Assembly: GCF_018595715.1 (NCBI RefSeq) | Contig: NZ_JAHEOJ010000020.1 | Location: 62,001 to 126,000 of the forward strand | Length of the DNA stretch: 64,000 nt | Direction: 5' to 3' | From: Glaciecola sp. XM2 | GTDB taxonomy: Bacteria; Pseudomonadota; Gammaproteobacteria; Enterobacterales; Alteromonadaceae | Notes under the pieces: model-generated | Told to the model about the DNA's origin: nothing | Seen by the model: only the letters and a program-made list of their open reading frames with translations | Databases searched by the model: none | Translations under genes and position numbers: made by a program | Shown here: piece by piece, positions 20,687 to 31,016 of the stretch | How positions within the stretch are numbered: position 1 is the first letter of the stretch | Layout: each line of letters begins with the position of its first letter

Positions 20687-21340
20687 CTAGCTAAGAGCTC
20701 CGGCAATCAATGGCACAAATTTTACCGTTTCGATAGTTTGCTCCATCCACTCTCCTTGCTCTAGGCGAATGTGTTTCAATTGCTGCTGTTTTTCGCCTAC
20801 TGGTAGCACTAGCGTACCCTCATTAGAAAGCTGGGCAGGCAAAGCCTCGGGTAATGTAGATGCCGCCGCAGTGACAATAATGGCATCAAATGGCGCTTTG
20901 CTTTTCCAGCCTTCCCATCCGTCACCATGCTTCATGTGCACGTTATGCAAATCGAGTTGATTCATTTTGCGCTTTGCCTGAAATTGTAAAGCTTTGATGC
21001 GCTCAACGGTGTAGACCTTATTAAATAGCTGAGCCAAAATTGCGGTTTGATATCCTGAGCCCGTGCCGATTTCTAAAACCGTTTGTCCATGATTTTTTTG
21101 CCCTAGTAGCAGTTCGGTCATTTTAGCTACCGTGTAAGGTTGCGAAATCGTTTGCCCTTGACCAATCGGTAGGGCGTTGTTTTCGTATGCTTTATGTTTG
21201 AGCGCGTCAGGTATAAATAGCTCTCGTGGTGTACTGGCGATTACCTCTAATACTCGTGGGTGAGAGATACCTTCGTGCTTTAGTAAAGCAGCAAGTTGTT
21301 GGCCTTTGCGGGTGGGTTTGATCATCATCTCATCTAACAT
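20687..21340 (-). CDS. pcm: Protein-L-isoaspartate O-methyltransferase
   Basis: 217 residues with the SAM-binding loop [17 protein letters not shown] (near residue 95), the PCMT N-terminal [32 protein letters not shown] region and the LVLPVGEK segment. It repairs isoaspartyl residues in aged proteins by methylation. The gene overlaps surE by 11 bp. Alternative in-frame ATGs at 21328 and 21325 cannot be excluded. Confidence 0.95.
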   Translation of the reverse strand: MLDEMMIKPTRKGQQLAALLKHEGISHPRVLEVIASTPRELFIPDALKHKAYENNALPIGQGQTISQPYTVAKMTELLLGQKNHGQTVLEIGTGSGYQTAILAQLFNKVYTVERIKALQFQAKRKMNQLDLHNVHMKHGDGWEGWKSKAPFDAIIVTAAASTLPEALPAQLSNEGTLVLPVGEKQQQLKHIRLEQGEWMEQTIETVKFVPLIAGALS

Positions 21341-22082
21341 ATTCTTGTAGCCAGGTGTTCATGCTATCGATTTGGTCATGCACCGTCATATCTGTAGATA
21401 GGGGGCTGACTGAGCAATATCCATGCTTGATGGCATAAAAGTCCGTTCCCGTGCCTGCGTCAGCCTCGTTTCCTAAGCGTCCGTACCAAAAGATGCGATT
21501 ACCAAATGGGTCGGTATCTTCCACCATGGTTTCAGCGCGATGACGTTTGCCGCAGCGCGTGGCTCTTATACCTTTAATTGACTCAAGCGGAAGGTTAGGG
21601 ACGTTAACGTTCAAAATTTGATTGTTTTGTAGCGGATGACCTTTGAGCTTCTTAATAATGTCTACGGTGAGCGCGGCGGCGGTGTCAAAGTGCTGATCTT
21701 GTTTAGCACATAACGACACAGCAATCGCGGGGTGCCCAAGGTGGCGTCCTTCAAGGGCAGCCGCCACGGTGCCTGAATACACGGTATCGTCTCCAAGATT
21801 TGGCCCGTGATTAATACCTGAAACCACTAAGTCAGGCTCTTCAAAAAGTCCACTGTTAACACCAAGCTGCACGCAGTCAGATGGTGTGCCGTTTACCGAA
21901 TAAAATCCCTTTTCGGTTTTTTGAACACGCAGGGGCTGATGCAGCGATAGGGCGTTGCTCATTCCAGAGCAGTTTCTGTCTGGTGCAATCACAGTGACGT
22001 CGAAGTGCTCAGATAAGTGTTGATACATAGTGTGTATACCCTCGGCATATACACCATCGTCATTGCTCAATAGAATTCGCAT
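21330..22082 (-). CDS. surE: 5'/3'-nucleotidase SurE
   Basis: 250 residues beginning [16 protein letters not shown], the metal-binding DD motif of SurE, followed by [14 protein letters not shown] and [19 protein letters not shown]. It dephosphorylates nucleoside monophosphates and short polyphosphate during stationary phase. I place the start at ATG 22082 since the family begins at this methionine; a longer reading from 22148 would run into truD. Confidence 0.95.
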   Translation of the reverse strand: MRILLSNDDGVYAEGIHTMYQHLSEHFDVTVIAPDRNCSGMSNALSLHQPLRVQKTEKGFYSVNGTPSDCVQLGVNSGLFEEPDLVVSGINHGPNLGDDTVYSGTVAAALEGRHLGHPAIAVSLCAKQDQHFDTAAALTVDIIKKLKGHPLQNNQILNVNVPNLPLESIKGIRATRCGKRHRAETMVEDTDPFGNRIFWYGRLGNEADAGTGTDFYAIKHGYCSVSPLSTDMTVHDQIDSMNTWLQEYVR

Positions 22083-22098
22083 GTCTTTCCTTACTTCG

Positions 22099-23166
22099 TT
22101 AGCTTTGCTGATTAGTATTGACGATTTCACGCAAGACAGATGTGGCAAAGCATCCTCCTGGTAGTGAAAAACTTAATGTCAGTGCGCTATCGATATACTG
22201 ATAGTCTAAGTCTCTTGGATACAGGATTATAGGTCGGCGCTCTTGTTTGAGGCCTAACCCTGCTAGTGTTTTAATCATTTTGGCGTATGCCTGGCTACCG
22301 TTTGCCTCAAATTCTTGCGCTTGGTCTGTTACTGCGGTTTTACCATCTCCAAACAGAGGTGCGGTTAACTGCACGTCTTTGTCAAGCAGTCGTTGTTGCA
22401 AAGTGACCATGTCATCTTCGCGTGTGACAACAAAATAACTGTTGGAGCCTGATAATTGCAGTGCATCACCAGTCATAATGCGCCGATGCTGCTGTTGCGC
22501 AATACGATAGCTTAGCATTTCGTTAAACAGCCAGCTGCGCAGCGCCGATATTGCCATGGAGCGCTTGTTGCGATTCTTGATTTTTTCGCCTTGCGTCATT
22601 CTAAGGGCAAGTTCTAGATTCCCATTTAACTTTATGCCACTTGCAGTATGCATCTCGCCAAATCGTTGTTGACCATAATAATTGGGCACACCAAATTCGC
22701 TTACTGCTTCTATTCGCGCTTGCAACTGTGATACATCCTGCACATGAACATCTCGAATAGTGAGTGTAAATTTGTTACCGGCTAATGCGCCCAAGCGAAA
22801 CTTCTTATTGTGGCGTGTGGCAGTTAAGATTTTTACGTTAGCGCACGCAAAATCATCCCAATTAGGAGCCTCATGCTTACCTTGGTAAATACTGAAGTAT
22901 TGTCGGGTGCGAGCGAATTTATCTTTACGCCCCGCATAAGCGATGTCGCGAAGTGGAATACCAGAAAATGCGGAAAGCTGCTCGGCGACATAAGCGGTGT
23001 TGGTGTTAATTTTCTCTACCCACAACACGTGGTGCTCACCTTCACCCGTTAGTTCAAAACCTAGTTGCTCATCGACCACAAAGTCATCTGCTTGCTGTTT
23101 GATAACCCCGCAAAACTCTGGTTCACCATGCAAATATTGCCAATGAGATGTGGAAAGTGATTTCAA
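22099..23166 (-). CDS. truD: tRNA pseudouridine(13) synthase TruD
   Basis: 355 residues with the TruD motifs: [13 protein letters not shown] carrying the catalytic Asp near residue 81, [10 protein letters not shown], and the C-terminal [13 protein letters not shown]. It modifies U13 of tRNA-Glu. The start is TTG 23166, overlapping the TGA of ispF; this fits the length of E. coli TruD at the N-terminus and no ATG is nearby, so coupling to ispF translation is likely. Confidence 0.94.
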   Translation of the reverse strand: MKSLSTSHWQYLHGEPEFCGVIKQQADDFVVDEQLGFELTGEGEHHVLWVEKINTNTAYVAEQLSAFSGIPLRDIAYAGRKDKFARTRQYFSIYQGKHEAPNWDDFACANVKILTATRHNKKFRLGALAGNKFTLTIRDVHVQDVSQLQARIEAVSEFGVPNYYGQQRFGEMHTASGIKLNGNLELALRMTQGEKIKNRNKRSMAISALRSWLFNEMLSYRIAQQQHRRIMTGDALQLSGSNSYFVVTREDDMVTLQQRLLDKDVQLTAPLFGDGKTAVTDQAQEFEANGSQAYAKMIKTLAGLGLKQERRPIILYPRDLDYQYIDSALTLSFSLPGGCFATSVLREIVNTNQQS

Positions 23167-23642
23167 TGACTTGACTCAAGTAGCACGACTGCGTCGCATG
23201 CGATGCCTTCTTTACGACCAACAAACCCGAGTTTTTCGGTGGTGGTGGCTTTCACACTTATCTGCTCAATGCTGACGTTTAGCGCCCTAGCAATATTTTC
23301 TCGCATGTTGGTAATATGAGGGGCTAGTTTTGGTGCTTGCGCTGCAATCGTAATATCGGCGTTAACTAACGCAAACCCGCGCTGCTTAATCAAATCATAA
23401 ACGTGACATAGCAAGTTGATAGAGTCAGCATTTTCATATGCCGCATCAGTATCGGGAAAGTGTTTGCCGATGTCGCCCATGGCAAGTGCGCCAAGCAGGG
23501 CATCGCATAATGCATGTAAGGCAACGTCTCCATCGGAGTGGGCGATTAATCCATGCTCATACTCAATCGTTTCACCGCATAAAATAAGCGGTTTATCAGA
23601 GCCAAATTTATGGACGTCGTACCCATGGCCAATTCTGATCAT
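23163..23642 (-). CDS. ispF: 2-C-methyl-D-erythritol 2,4-cyclodiphosphate synthase
   Basis: 159 residues starting [13 protein letters not shown] with zinc ligands in DVH (residues 8-10), [18 protein letters not shown], and [16 protein letters not shown]. It is the fifth step of the MEP isoprenoid pathway. The ATG at 23642 overlaps the ispD stop as ATGA and is preceded by GAGG at good distance; the ATG at 23648 is less well placed. Confidence 0.96.
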   Translation of the reverse strand: MIRIGHGYDVHKFGSDKPLILCGETIEYEHGLIAHSDGDVALHALCDALLGALAMGDIGKHFPDTDAAYENADSINLLCHVYDLIKQRGFALVNADITIAAQAPKLAPHITNMRENIARALNVSIEQISVKATTTEKLGFVGRKEGIACDAVVLLESSH

Positions 23643-24349
23643 AAACATCCTCGTTGCGATAAATAGTAGTGCATTAAATCTAAATCCTCTGGCTGGGTTA
23701 CTTTTAGGTTGCAAGGCTCTCCTAATATAAGTGTCACATTACCGCCTACCAACTCTATCGCCGAAGCCTCATCGGTCACTGTTTGTCCTAGTTCGCTAGC
23801 CTGCTTAAGGGCCTTATGCAAATCACTTACATTGAACATTTGTGGTGTTTGCGCCTGCCAAAGTGTGCTTCTATCAAGGGTTTGCTTCACTTTGCTGGGC
23901 TCAGTAGGTGAGCATTGCTTAATAGTATCTATTACCGGAAGCGCCAGAATTGCGCCGTTTCCTTTTGTAACACTTACACTAAGTAAGCGATTTAGGGCTG
24001 TATGGCTAAGCCCTGGGCGCGCTGCATCGTGCACCAATACGGTTTTGTCTGCATGCTGGTCAAGCAAGTGCGTAAGACCATTCAAAACTGAAGATGCCCT
24101 GTCTTCGCCGCCCTCAATGGCAGTTACTTTTTTGTGTGATGCGATATCCAAGCGTGCAAAATCGGTATCATTTGGATGCAAGCAGACAATAATTTCGGCA
24201 ATTTGTGGATGAGAGGTAAATACCTCAAGGGTGCGCTCAATAATCGATTTAGTACCAATTACCAAGTATTGCTTAGGATGGTCGGCCCCCATACGAGCGC
24301 CTATACCAGCAGCAGGAATAACAACCGAAAATTGCTTAGGGGTTTGCAA
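23639..24349 (-). CDS. ispD: 2-C-methyl-D-erythritol 4-phosphate cytidylyltransferase
   Basis: 236 residues with the CTP-binding [19 protein letters not shown] motif, VLVHDAARP and WQAQTPQMF. It is the third step of the MEP pathway and makes CDP-methylerythritol. It lies 6 bp after ftsB and overlaps ispF by 4 bp, so the genes form a tight operon. Confidence 0.96.
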   Translation of the reverse strand: MQTPKQFSVVIPAAGIGARMGADHPKQYLVIGTKSIIERTLEVFTSHPQIAEIIVCLHPNDTDFARLDIASHKKVTAIEGGEDRASSVLNGLTHLLDQHADKTVLVHDAARPGLSHTALNRLLSVSVTKGNGAILALPVIDTIKQCSPTEPSKVKQTLDRSTLWQAQTPQMFNVSDLHKALKQASELGQTVTDEASAIELVGGNVTLILGEPCNLKVTQPEDLDLMHYYLSQRGCL

Positions 24350-24355
24350 AATACA

Positions 24356-24637
24356 TTACTCTTTAGGCAGGATGCGGTAAAACGTTTCGCCTTCTTTAAT
24401 TAAGCCTAATTCGTTGCGCGCACGCTCTTCCATTGAATCAATTCCTAATTCTAGGTCGTTAATGTCGGCCTTAAGTAGCGCATTGCGTTGACGTAGGTTT
24501 GCGTTTTGTTGCTGCATGTCGGTGATACTTGACTGCATCTCTTGGTAATCAGCGATACTGTTTTTACCAAACCACAAGCGCGCCTGAAGCGCGATTAATA
24601 GCGCTATTAGGACAACGGCGAGCCACTTGTGCTTCAT
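24356..24637 (-). CDS. ftsB: Cell division protein FtsB
   Basis: 93 residues: a short cytoplasmic start, one transmembrane helix (about residues 5-21) and a periplasmic coiled coil (ITDMQQQNANLRQRNALLKADI) ending in the conserved NELGLIKEGETFYRI. FtsB joins FtsL and FtsQ in the divisome. It is the first gene of the minus-strand operon leading through ispDF to rpoS. Confidence 0.95.
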   Translation of the reverse strand: MKHKWLAVVLIALLIALQARLWFGKNSIADYQEMQSSITDMQQQNANLRQRNALLKADINDLELGIDSMEERARNELGLIKEGETFYRILPKE

Positions 24638-24950
24638 TTTATACCTGCGTCTTTGCTTCGATTTTGATGTGTATTTTAGGGCAAATAGCGCGGTTAAACA
24701 ATGCCATCATAATTTTGCTTGGCAATTGCTAATTCTTCGTTATAGTGCACGCATATTTGGGTGACCAACTTGCATCATGCGAATAGGATTTGCCCCTTTT
24801 GATTTGAGTCTGCAATGCATGCGTTTATGAATTTTTACAGTGTGTTTCTAAATGTATACATTGGATTTCACTGAGCATCGCTTTGTTTTTGCTATCGCGC
24901 TACCATACAGCGCATGTCGTTAATGTTTACACGCTCATTAGAGGTACCTT
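24638..24950. other. Divergent intergenic region ftsB/putA
   Basis: 313 bp between the divergent ftsB and putA starts. It must carry both promoters. I see AT-rich stretches and the putA ribosome-binding site (AGAGG at 24940-24944) but no clear operator or palindrome. Confidence 0.5.
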
Positions 24951-27900
24951 ATGTTAGTACGCAGTAATCTTGCTACCAAGTCACTTATCCGCCAGAAAAT
25001 CCGTGACTTTTATCGTATTGGCGAGGCCCGTGCTATCGATCATATACTTCCTGAGGCCGAAGTCAGCATGCGAGCGCGCAGCCGCGCCTGGGAGCGTGCT
25101 CGCACTATGGTGCTTAGAATTCGCCGCGAGAACTCCGCACATGGCGGTGTCGATGCGCTATTAAATGAGTACTCGCTGTCTACCGCCGAGGGGGTGGTGT
25201 TAATGTGTTTGGCCGAAGCGCTTCTTCGCGTGCCAGATAAAGCCACCCAAGATGAATTAATTAGAGACAAGTTATCCCAAGGTAAATGGGCCCCTCATTT
25301 GGGCAACAGTGAGTCATTGTTTGTCAATGCATCTGCATGGGGTTTGATGTTTACCGGTAACATGGTGACCTATGCCGACAAGCGTAAACAAGAGCAGTTA
25401 GGTCTCTTGAAAAAGACCCTTGGGCGTTTAGGTGAGCCCGTTATTCGCCGAGCAATGAATATTGCCATGAAGGTGATGGGCAAACAGTTTGTGATGGGTG
25501 AAACCATTGAAGATGCCGTAGAAAGGGCACAAGAAAAAGAACGTAAAGGTTATGTTTATTCTTACGACATGCTCGGCGAGGGCGCCCGCTCAGCCTTGCA
25601 TGCAAAGCGGTATTACGACTCTTACGTAAAAGCGATTAAAGTCATTGGCAAAGCAGCAAATAGACGCGGCCCTAAAAAGAGCCCTGGCATTTCCGTTAAA
25701 CTCTCTGCCATACATCCGCACTTTGACTTTCTAAAACATGAAACGGTTGTTGATGAAATCAGTGAAAAGCTAAAAGCGCTCTGTTTGATGGCCAAAGAAT
25801 ATGACATTGGCTTAACTGTCGATGCGGAAGAATCGGAACGTTTAGAAATATCGCTAGATATCATTGAACGCGTGTTTAGTGATGCAGACCTAAGTGGTTG
25901 GAACGGCTTTGGTATTGCCGTTCAGGCTTATCAAAAACGCGCTATTTTTGTCATCGAATGGATTCGAGAGCTGACCCAAACGGTTGGCAAGAGCATGATG
26001 GTGAGGCTGGTAAAAGGTGCGTATTGGGATACCGAGATCAAGCACACTCAGCAACTTGGCGTTGCAGAATTTCCCGTATTTACAAGAAAGTCGTCTACTG
26101 ACGTGTCATACCATGCCTGTGCAAACCGTTTGCTCGCGTATCGCGATACCATTTACCCGCAATTTGCCACGCATAATGCATACACCGCGTCAGTTATTTT
26201 AGAGCTTGCTGGTGACGATAAAGAGAACTTTGAGTTCCAATGCTTGCATGGGATGGGCGACACGCTGTACGACCAAATTGTTGAAGAAGACAAAATACAA
26301 GTGCGCGTATATGCGCCAGTGGGCGAGCACGAAGACTTATTGGCCTATCTTGTAAGACGTTTGCTCGAAAATGGCGCCAATTCGTCTTTTGTAAATGCCA
26401 TCGTGGATGATGAAAAAGAAGTAGAAGAACTTTTAGGTGATCCTGTAGAGCATACCCAGCGTTTAGCGCGCCGAGAGAATGACCAAATTGCTATGCCTAT
26501 CGCCATGTTTGGGAGTGAACGAAATAACTCCAAAGGGCAGGATTTGTATGACATTAATGCATTAATTAACACCAAGTTTAATCTTGAAAAGCGTTTTGCC
26601 AAGCATATGCTAGCGCTTTCGAAAATGGACATTACATCAGACCATGTACCGGTGATTAACCCGGCAAATCACGATGAAATTATTGGTTATCATCTTTTTG
26701 ATGATGCAGAAGCGATGCGCAAGAAGCTAAGCGTGGCTCATGAAGCTTTCGACAGTTGGTCTAAAACGCCAGTAAAAGACCGAGCGTTGGTGTTAAACCG
26801 CACTGCAGACATCCTTGAGCGACATATGGATGAGCTCATTGGCTTATGTATAAAAGAAGCAGGTAAAGTGGCACAAGATGGCATAGATGAAGTGCGCGAG
26901 GCCGTTGATTTTTGTCGTTATTATGCTGCACGAGCGATTGAGCTGGACCCAGATGATCGCTTAGCACCACGGGGTGTGATTTTGTGCATCAGTCCGTGGA
27001 ACTTTCCATTGGCCATTTTTCTTGGTCAAGTTGCCGCTGCGGTTGTGACCGGTAACACGGTCATTGCGAAACCTGCTGAACAAACCAGCATGATCGCCAA
27101 GCGTGCTATTGAGTTAATGCAGTCGGTGGGTTTGCCCACAGGTGCGGTGCAACTAGTATTAGCACCGGGTTCACAAGTGGGTGAAGTCATGCTTCCTGAT
27201 TTAAGGATTCAAGGTGTGATGTTTACCGGCTCTACGCAAACCGGGACTCTTATTTCGCAAAAGCTAGCGCAGCGAGGGACTGGACAAGTACCGCTAATTG
27301 CCGAGACTGGCGGACAAAACTGCATGATTGTAGATTCTACCGCCCTACCTGAGCAAGTGGTCGATGATGTCATCATGTCTGGTTTCCAGAGTGCTGGGCA
27401 ACGTTGTTCGGCGCTTCGCGTTCTATACGTACAAAATGACATTGCCGACGATTTAATTGAAATGTTGATTGGCGCCTTAAAAGAATTAAAAGTTTCAGAT
27501 CCGCAATGGTTGTCGACAGACGTAGGTCCAGTGATTGACAAAAAAGCACTTAAAGCATTAGAAGATCATGCTGAGCAAATGCGCACCAAAGACGGCGTGA
27601 AACTATTGTATCAATGCGAGGTAGACCCATCGGTAAACGGCACCTTCTTTGCGCCTCGTTTATATGAGATTCAGTCTATCGACCAATTAGAGCGGGAAGT
27701 TTTTGGTCCCTGTGTGCATATAGTGCGTTTTGATGGCAAAAAAATCCGTGAAGTGATTGACGCCATCAATGGTACTGGCTTTGGGTTAACAATGGGCATC
27801 CATTCGCGCATTGAAGAGCGAGCCCATGAGCTTGCTAAGCTCTCAAATGCGGGCAATGTGTACATTAATCGTAATATGATTGGCGCGATTGTTGGCGTGC

Positions 27901-28763
27901 AGCCTTTTGGTGGGCGAGGCCTATCGGGAACGGGACCAAAAGCAGGTGGCCCTAACTATCTGCCGCGATTAATGGTAGAAAAAGCGACGCCTGATGCGGA
28001 GCCTATCTCGGAAGACTTTACCGACGACCGAGCACTTATCAGTGAGGCAGGAGACTTTGACGATGTTGCGGCAATGATGAAAAGTGCCAGTGGCGTTGCG
28101 CAAGCATGGCGCTTAACGTCATTAACATCTCGTATTTCATGGGTGCGTCAATTGTTGGCAAAAATTGCCAATGTCGATATTGTTGACGAACTCGCGGATG
28201 ATTTAAATATCACTTTGGCGACGGCGCGAGCCCAGCTCATTTCAATCGAAAAGCGCTTGAAAAAACCCAAGGTATTACCTGGCCCGACGGGTGAGTCAAA
28301 CACCTTACATCTTGAGCCACGCGGGATTTTAGTTACTTTTGCAGACAAAGAAGTGACGTTTGAATACTGGATGTTGTCTATCGTGACAGCGTTGGCTACG
28401 GGCAACGTGGTCATATCGGTCGTTTCGGAGCTGTTTTATGATGAAGCATTGGCCTTCAAGAGCAAGCTAGAGACCACTGGCGCGCCTGATAACATCTTTC
28501 AGGTGGCGCGCTTAAAGCATCTTCAAGCGTTGTTGGAGCATGAGCATTTATCGGGCGTTGTTATTGACAGTAACACCTCTCGTGCGGCAAATGTCGCGCG
28601 CGAGTTAGCTAAACGCAAAGGCGCAATACTACCTATGATCACTGCCGAATATAACGATAATATGATTGGTCGTTTGATGACCGAGAAAACCATATCGATT
28701 GATACGACAGCCTCTGGTGGAAATACGTCACTGATGACCCTCACCGAAGATGACGAAGAGTAG
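24951..28763 (+). CDS. putA: Proline dehydrogenase / P5C dehydrogenase (PutA without DNA-binding domain)
   Basis: A 1270-residue enzyme. The proline dehydrogenase barrel spans about residues 180-480 (SPGISVKLSAIHPHF, RLVKGAYWDTEIK, YAPVGEHEDLLAYLVRRL). The aldehyde dehydrogenase module spans about 560-1010 with CISPWNFPLAIF, TGSTQTG and the catalytic Cys in GFQSAGQRCSALR near residue 819. The last 200 residues are the inactive ALDH-like tail seen in long PutAs. It oxidises proline to glutamate with FAD then NAD and channels the intermediate. No ribbon-helix-helix segment precedes the arm domain, so unlike E. coli PutA it should not repress its own gene. Confidence 0.93.
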   Translation: MLVRSNLATKSLIRQKIRDFYRIGEARAIDHILPEAEVSMRARSRAWERARTMVLRIRRENSAHGGVDALLNEYSLSTAEGVVLMCLAEALLRVPDKATQDELIRDKLSQGKWAPHLGNSESLFVNASAWGLMFTGNMVTYADKRKQEQLGLLKKTLGRLGEPVIRRAMNIAMKVMGKQFVMGETIEDAVERAQEKERKGYVYSYDMLGEGARSALHAKRYYDSYVKAIKVIGKAANRRGPKKSPGISVKLSAIHPHFDFLKHETVVDEISEKLKALCLMAKEYDIGLTVDAEESERLEISLDIIERVFSDADLSGWNGFGIAVQAYQKRAIFVIEWIRELTQTVGKSMMVRLVKGAYWDTEIKHTQQLGVAEFPVFTRKSSTDVSYHACANRLLAYRDTIYPQFATHNAYTASVILELAGDDKENFEFQCLHGMGDTLYDQIVEEDKIQVRVYAPVGEHEDLLAYLVRRLLENGANSSFVNAIVDDEKEVEELLGDPVEHTQRLARRENDQIAMPIAMFGSERNNSKGQDLYDINALINTKFNLEKRFAKHMLALSKMDITSDHVPVINPANHDEIIGYHLFDDAEAMRKKLSVAHEAFDSWSKTPVKDRALVLNRTADILERHMDELIGLCIKEAGKVAQDGIDEVREAVDFCRYYAARAIELDPDDRLAPRGVILCISPWNFPLAIFLGQVAAAVVTGNTVIAKPAEQTSMIAKRAIELMQSVGLPTGAVQLVLAPGSQVGEVMLPDLRIQGVMFTGSTQTGTLISQKLAQRGTGQVPLIAETGGQNCMIVDSTALPEQVVDDVIMSGFQSAGQRCSALRVLYVQNDIADDLIEMLIGALKELKVSDPQWLSTDVGPVIDKKALKALEDHAEQMRTKDGVKLLYQCEVDPSVNGTFFAPRLYEIQSIDQLEREVFGPCVHIVRFDGKKIREVIDAINGTGFGLTMGIHSRIEERAHELAKLSNAGNVYINRNMIGAIVGVQPFGGRGLSGTGPKAGGPNYLPRLMVEKATPDAEPISEDFTDDRALISEAGDFDDVAAMMKSASGVAQAWRLTSLTSRISWVRQLLAKIANVDIVDELADDLNITLATARAQLISIEKRLKKPKVLPGPTGESNTLHLEPRGILVTFADKEVTFEYWMLSIVTALATGNVVISVVSELFYDEALAFKSKLETTGAPDNIFQVARLKHLQALLEHEHLSGVVIDSNTSRAANVARELAKRKGAILPMITAEYNDNMIGRLMTEKTISIDTTASGGNTSLMTLTEDDEE

Positions 28764-28780
28764 GCAGATGCTTAGTAACT

Positions 28781-28809
28781 AAAAAGAGCGCCTTCTGGCG
28801 CTCTTTTGT
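28781..28809. terminator. Bidirectional terminator after putA
   Basis: AAAAGAGCGCC/GGCGCTCTTTT, an 11-bp perfect stem with a 4-nt loop and T-run, 18 bp after the putA stop and before the convergent SH3-protein gene. The flanking A and T runs let it act on both strands. Confidence 0.9.
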
Positions 28810-28830
28810 TATAACGGATGTTCACGCCAT

Positions 28831-29427
28831 TTACATTAAGCGGTTTCGCGAGCGGTTTTTGCGTGAGATTGAACCGAGAATAAAGCCTACAAGCACACTT
28901 ACCAAAGCAATAATAGCGCCTCGTGTTAACCACTCGACACGACTATTGCGGTCGCGCATCTGTGCTTCGTTTTGCAAAACACTCACCATTTCAAGTTGCT
29001 CGGTTAACTCTCGATTGAGCTGATTGTTCTGTGTGGTCAATGCGCTTAAGTCTTGCTGTAAGGCTGCGTTTTGTGAGGCCATAAGCGAGCTATCGGATTG
29101 GGTTTGCTGAAGGTCGTTTGTGATACGCTCTATTTGTGACTGAAGTGACTCTGTTGCGCTATAAAACTCAATTTCGATCCAACCTGTACGCTCTCGGTCG
29201 TCGAGAATTTGAACGTATTCACCGTCTTGTTGTAGTTTGGTGACGGGCGTGCCTGCGTTAATAGTGCCAATTAATCTGAAGTTTGGGCTAGGTCCGGCTC
29301 GCATATAAATAAAGAGGTCGTTAGAAATATAACCCGCTTCTCCTTGCGCCGCTTGGCCTGGCGTGGTCTGCGCCAAAGATAGCGTGGCTGTGCACATTAC
29401 TAGGAGTATTAAAAGAAGGCGTTTCAT
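28831..29427 (-). CDS. SH3-domain protein of the YgiM/TIGR04211 type
   Basis: 198 residues: signal peptide (cleavage about SLAQ), bacterial SH3 domain (about residues 30-92, YMRAGPSPNFRLIGTINAGTPVTKL), a Gln-rich coiled coil (about 95-155) and a C-terminal transmembrane helix with a basic tail (SRKNRSRNRLM). This is the architecture of E. coli YgiM, which stands next to the triphosphatase gene ygiF; here too the CYTH/CHAD gene is adjacent, divergently. The family's role is not established; it is anchored with the SH3 domain in the periplasm. Confidence 0.85.
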   Translation of the reverse strand: MKRLLLILLVMCTATLSLAQTTPGQAAQGEAGYISNDLFIYMRAGPSPNFRLIGTINAGTPVTKLQQDGEYVQILDDRERTGWIEIEFYSATESLQSQIERITNDLQQTQSDSSLMASQNAALQQDLSALTTQNNQLNRELTEQLEMVSVLQNEAQMRDRNSRVEWLTRGAIIALVSVLVGFILGSISRKNRSRNRLM

Positions 29428-29509
29428 GATTGTTTACTCATCCATTTTTTAATTAGATGGTATGCTTAATATAGTGAAATAACAAGCCAGCTCGATTGAG
29501 GGAGCCAAG

Positions 29510-31000
29510 ATGGAAATTGAGTTAAAACTGGTGGTTGAGGCTGATGCGCTTAGCGTGCTTGAAGATGAGATATTACCGAACCTACAGGCAACTATCACAC
29601 GCTCTAGCAAAGACGTATTTAATGAGTACTACGATACCCCTGAGTTTTTGTTAGGTAGCCGCAAAATTGGGTTTAGGGTCAGAGCGATAGATGGCCGATT
29701 TGAGCAAACGGTTAAAACACAAGGGCAAGTGCAAGGTGGCCTGCATCAGCGACCCGAATTCAACATTGACTTACCCTCGCCGTCGCCAGATTTGCGCAAA
29801 TTCGACCGTGGTATCTGGGGTGAAGATTTTGATGTTGACGAGGTTAACAAACAAATCGGTAAGTTGTTCACCACTCACTTTCACCGCACGCAGTTTGATA
29901 TCGAAACTGATGATGGCTTAGTGGAGTTGGTACTCGATTCTGGCGAAGTCAAAACACAGGATGATGTTTTACCTATCCAAGAAATCGAGCTCGAATTAAA
30001 ACGGGGGCATGCTAGCCTCTTGTTTGATATCGCCGCCAAAATATGTGTGGCAATGCCCGCTCGGCTTAGCAATGTTACCAAAGCTGCGCGCGGCTATCGC
30101 CTGCTTAAAGGCGCGAGAACCAAGAGTATAGCCTTACCTAAGTTTTTGCCATTGGACAACACAGATTCAACCGAATTAGGACTTTGTAAAGCGATAGAGT
30201 GCTCACTCGGGCATTGGCAGTTTCACCAGGGACTGTATCTCGAAACTCAGGACCCAAAGGCTCTAACACAAGTGCGTGAGAGCTTGTTGTTGCTGTTACA
30301 AAGCGTGTCTCTTTACCTGCCGGTGCTTCAGTCGGATGCCTTATTAAGAATTCATAAGCAATTGCTTCAACTTGTTCAGCAATGGTCTTGGCAAGAAGAT
30401 TTAAGTAGCATTCATCAATTACGTTCGCGTAAAGGACCTTTTTGCAAGCGCGTCCCTAAAAATCTAGCAATGATGAATTACTTGTTAGGTAGGCGTGAAG
30501 GATTAATTATGGCCTATGAGCCCCAAACGTTGCTCATGTCTAACCTGAGTTCACAAGTGCAGCTCGCTGCGTCTCGACTGCTCGTAGAAAAGCCGTGGCG
30601 TGAGCAAACTGATGGCGCAGATATACCTGTTCGTAAGCACGCTAACGGTTGGCTATCGCAAAGTTGGCAGACGGTTATGCAGTCATTACCTAGAAATAAC
30701 GAAATGAACAGCGCAAAATATGTAGCGCTCGAAACGACCCTTAAACAGTCATTATTAAATGGCTTTTTATTAGGTGATTTGTTTGTTGATAGCCGTGGAA
30801 ATTTTCGTGCGCCATGGCTCGATTTATTGCAAGGTATTGACGAGTTAAAAGCCATTGCCTTCTTGCAAGAAGCGACATTGGAATGTGACGTGGACGACCC
30901 ACTTGAGTTTCGACAATGGATAGATGAGAAGCTAGAGAGCTTACTGGCGGTGATGGAGCGCTCTCGCAAAATCGCCATGCAAGCCGAAGTCTATTGGTAA
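29510..31000 (+). CDS. CYTH-CHAD protein, inorganic triphosphatase YgiF-like
   Basis: 496 residues. The N-terminal CYTH domain (about 1-200) starts with MEIELKLVV, the ExExK metal/triphosphate motif, and has the matching basic and acidic tunnel residues (FRVRAIDGRFEQTVK, EIELELKRG). A CHAD helical domain follows (about 215-490) with several conserved His/Arg, here partly degenerate. The E. coli homologue hydrolyses inorganic triphosphate; CHAD binds polyphosphate. GGGAGCC precedes the ATG. Confidence 0.88.
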   Translation: MEIELKLVVEADALSVLEDEILPNLQATITRSSKDVFNEYYDTPEFLLGSRKIGFRVRAIDGRFEQTVKTQGQVQGGLHQRPEFNIDLPSPSPDLRKFDRGIWGEDFDVDEVNKQIGKLFTTHFHRTQFDIETDDGLVELVLDSGEVKTQDDVLPIQEIELELKRGHASLLFDIAAKICVAMPARLSNVTKAARGYRLLKGARTKSIALPKFLPLDNTDSTELGLCKAIECSLGHWQFHQGLYLETQDPKALTQVRESLLLLLQSVSLYLPVLQSDALLRIHKQLLQLVQQWSWQEDLSSIHQLRSRKGPFCKRVPKNLAMMNYLLGRREGLIMAYEPQTLLMSNLSSQVQLAASRLLVEKPWREQTDGADIPVRKHANGWLSQSWQTVMQSLPRNNEMNSAKYVALETTLKQSLLNGFLLGDLFVDSRGNFRAPWLDLLQGIDELKAIAFLQEATLECDVDDPLEFRQWIDEKLESLLAVMERSRKIAMQAEVYW

Positions 31001-31016
31001 TTAGAGCGGAGATAAT

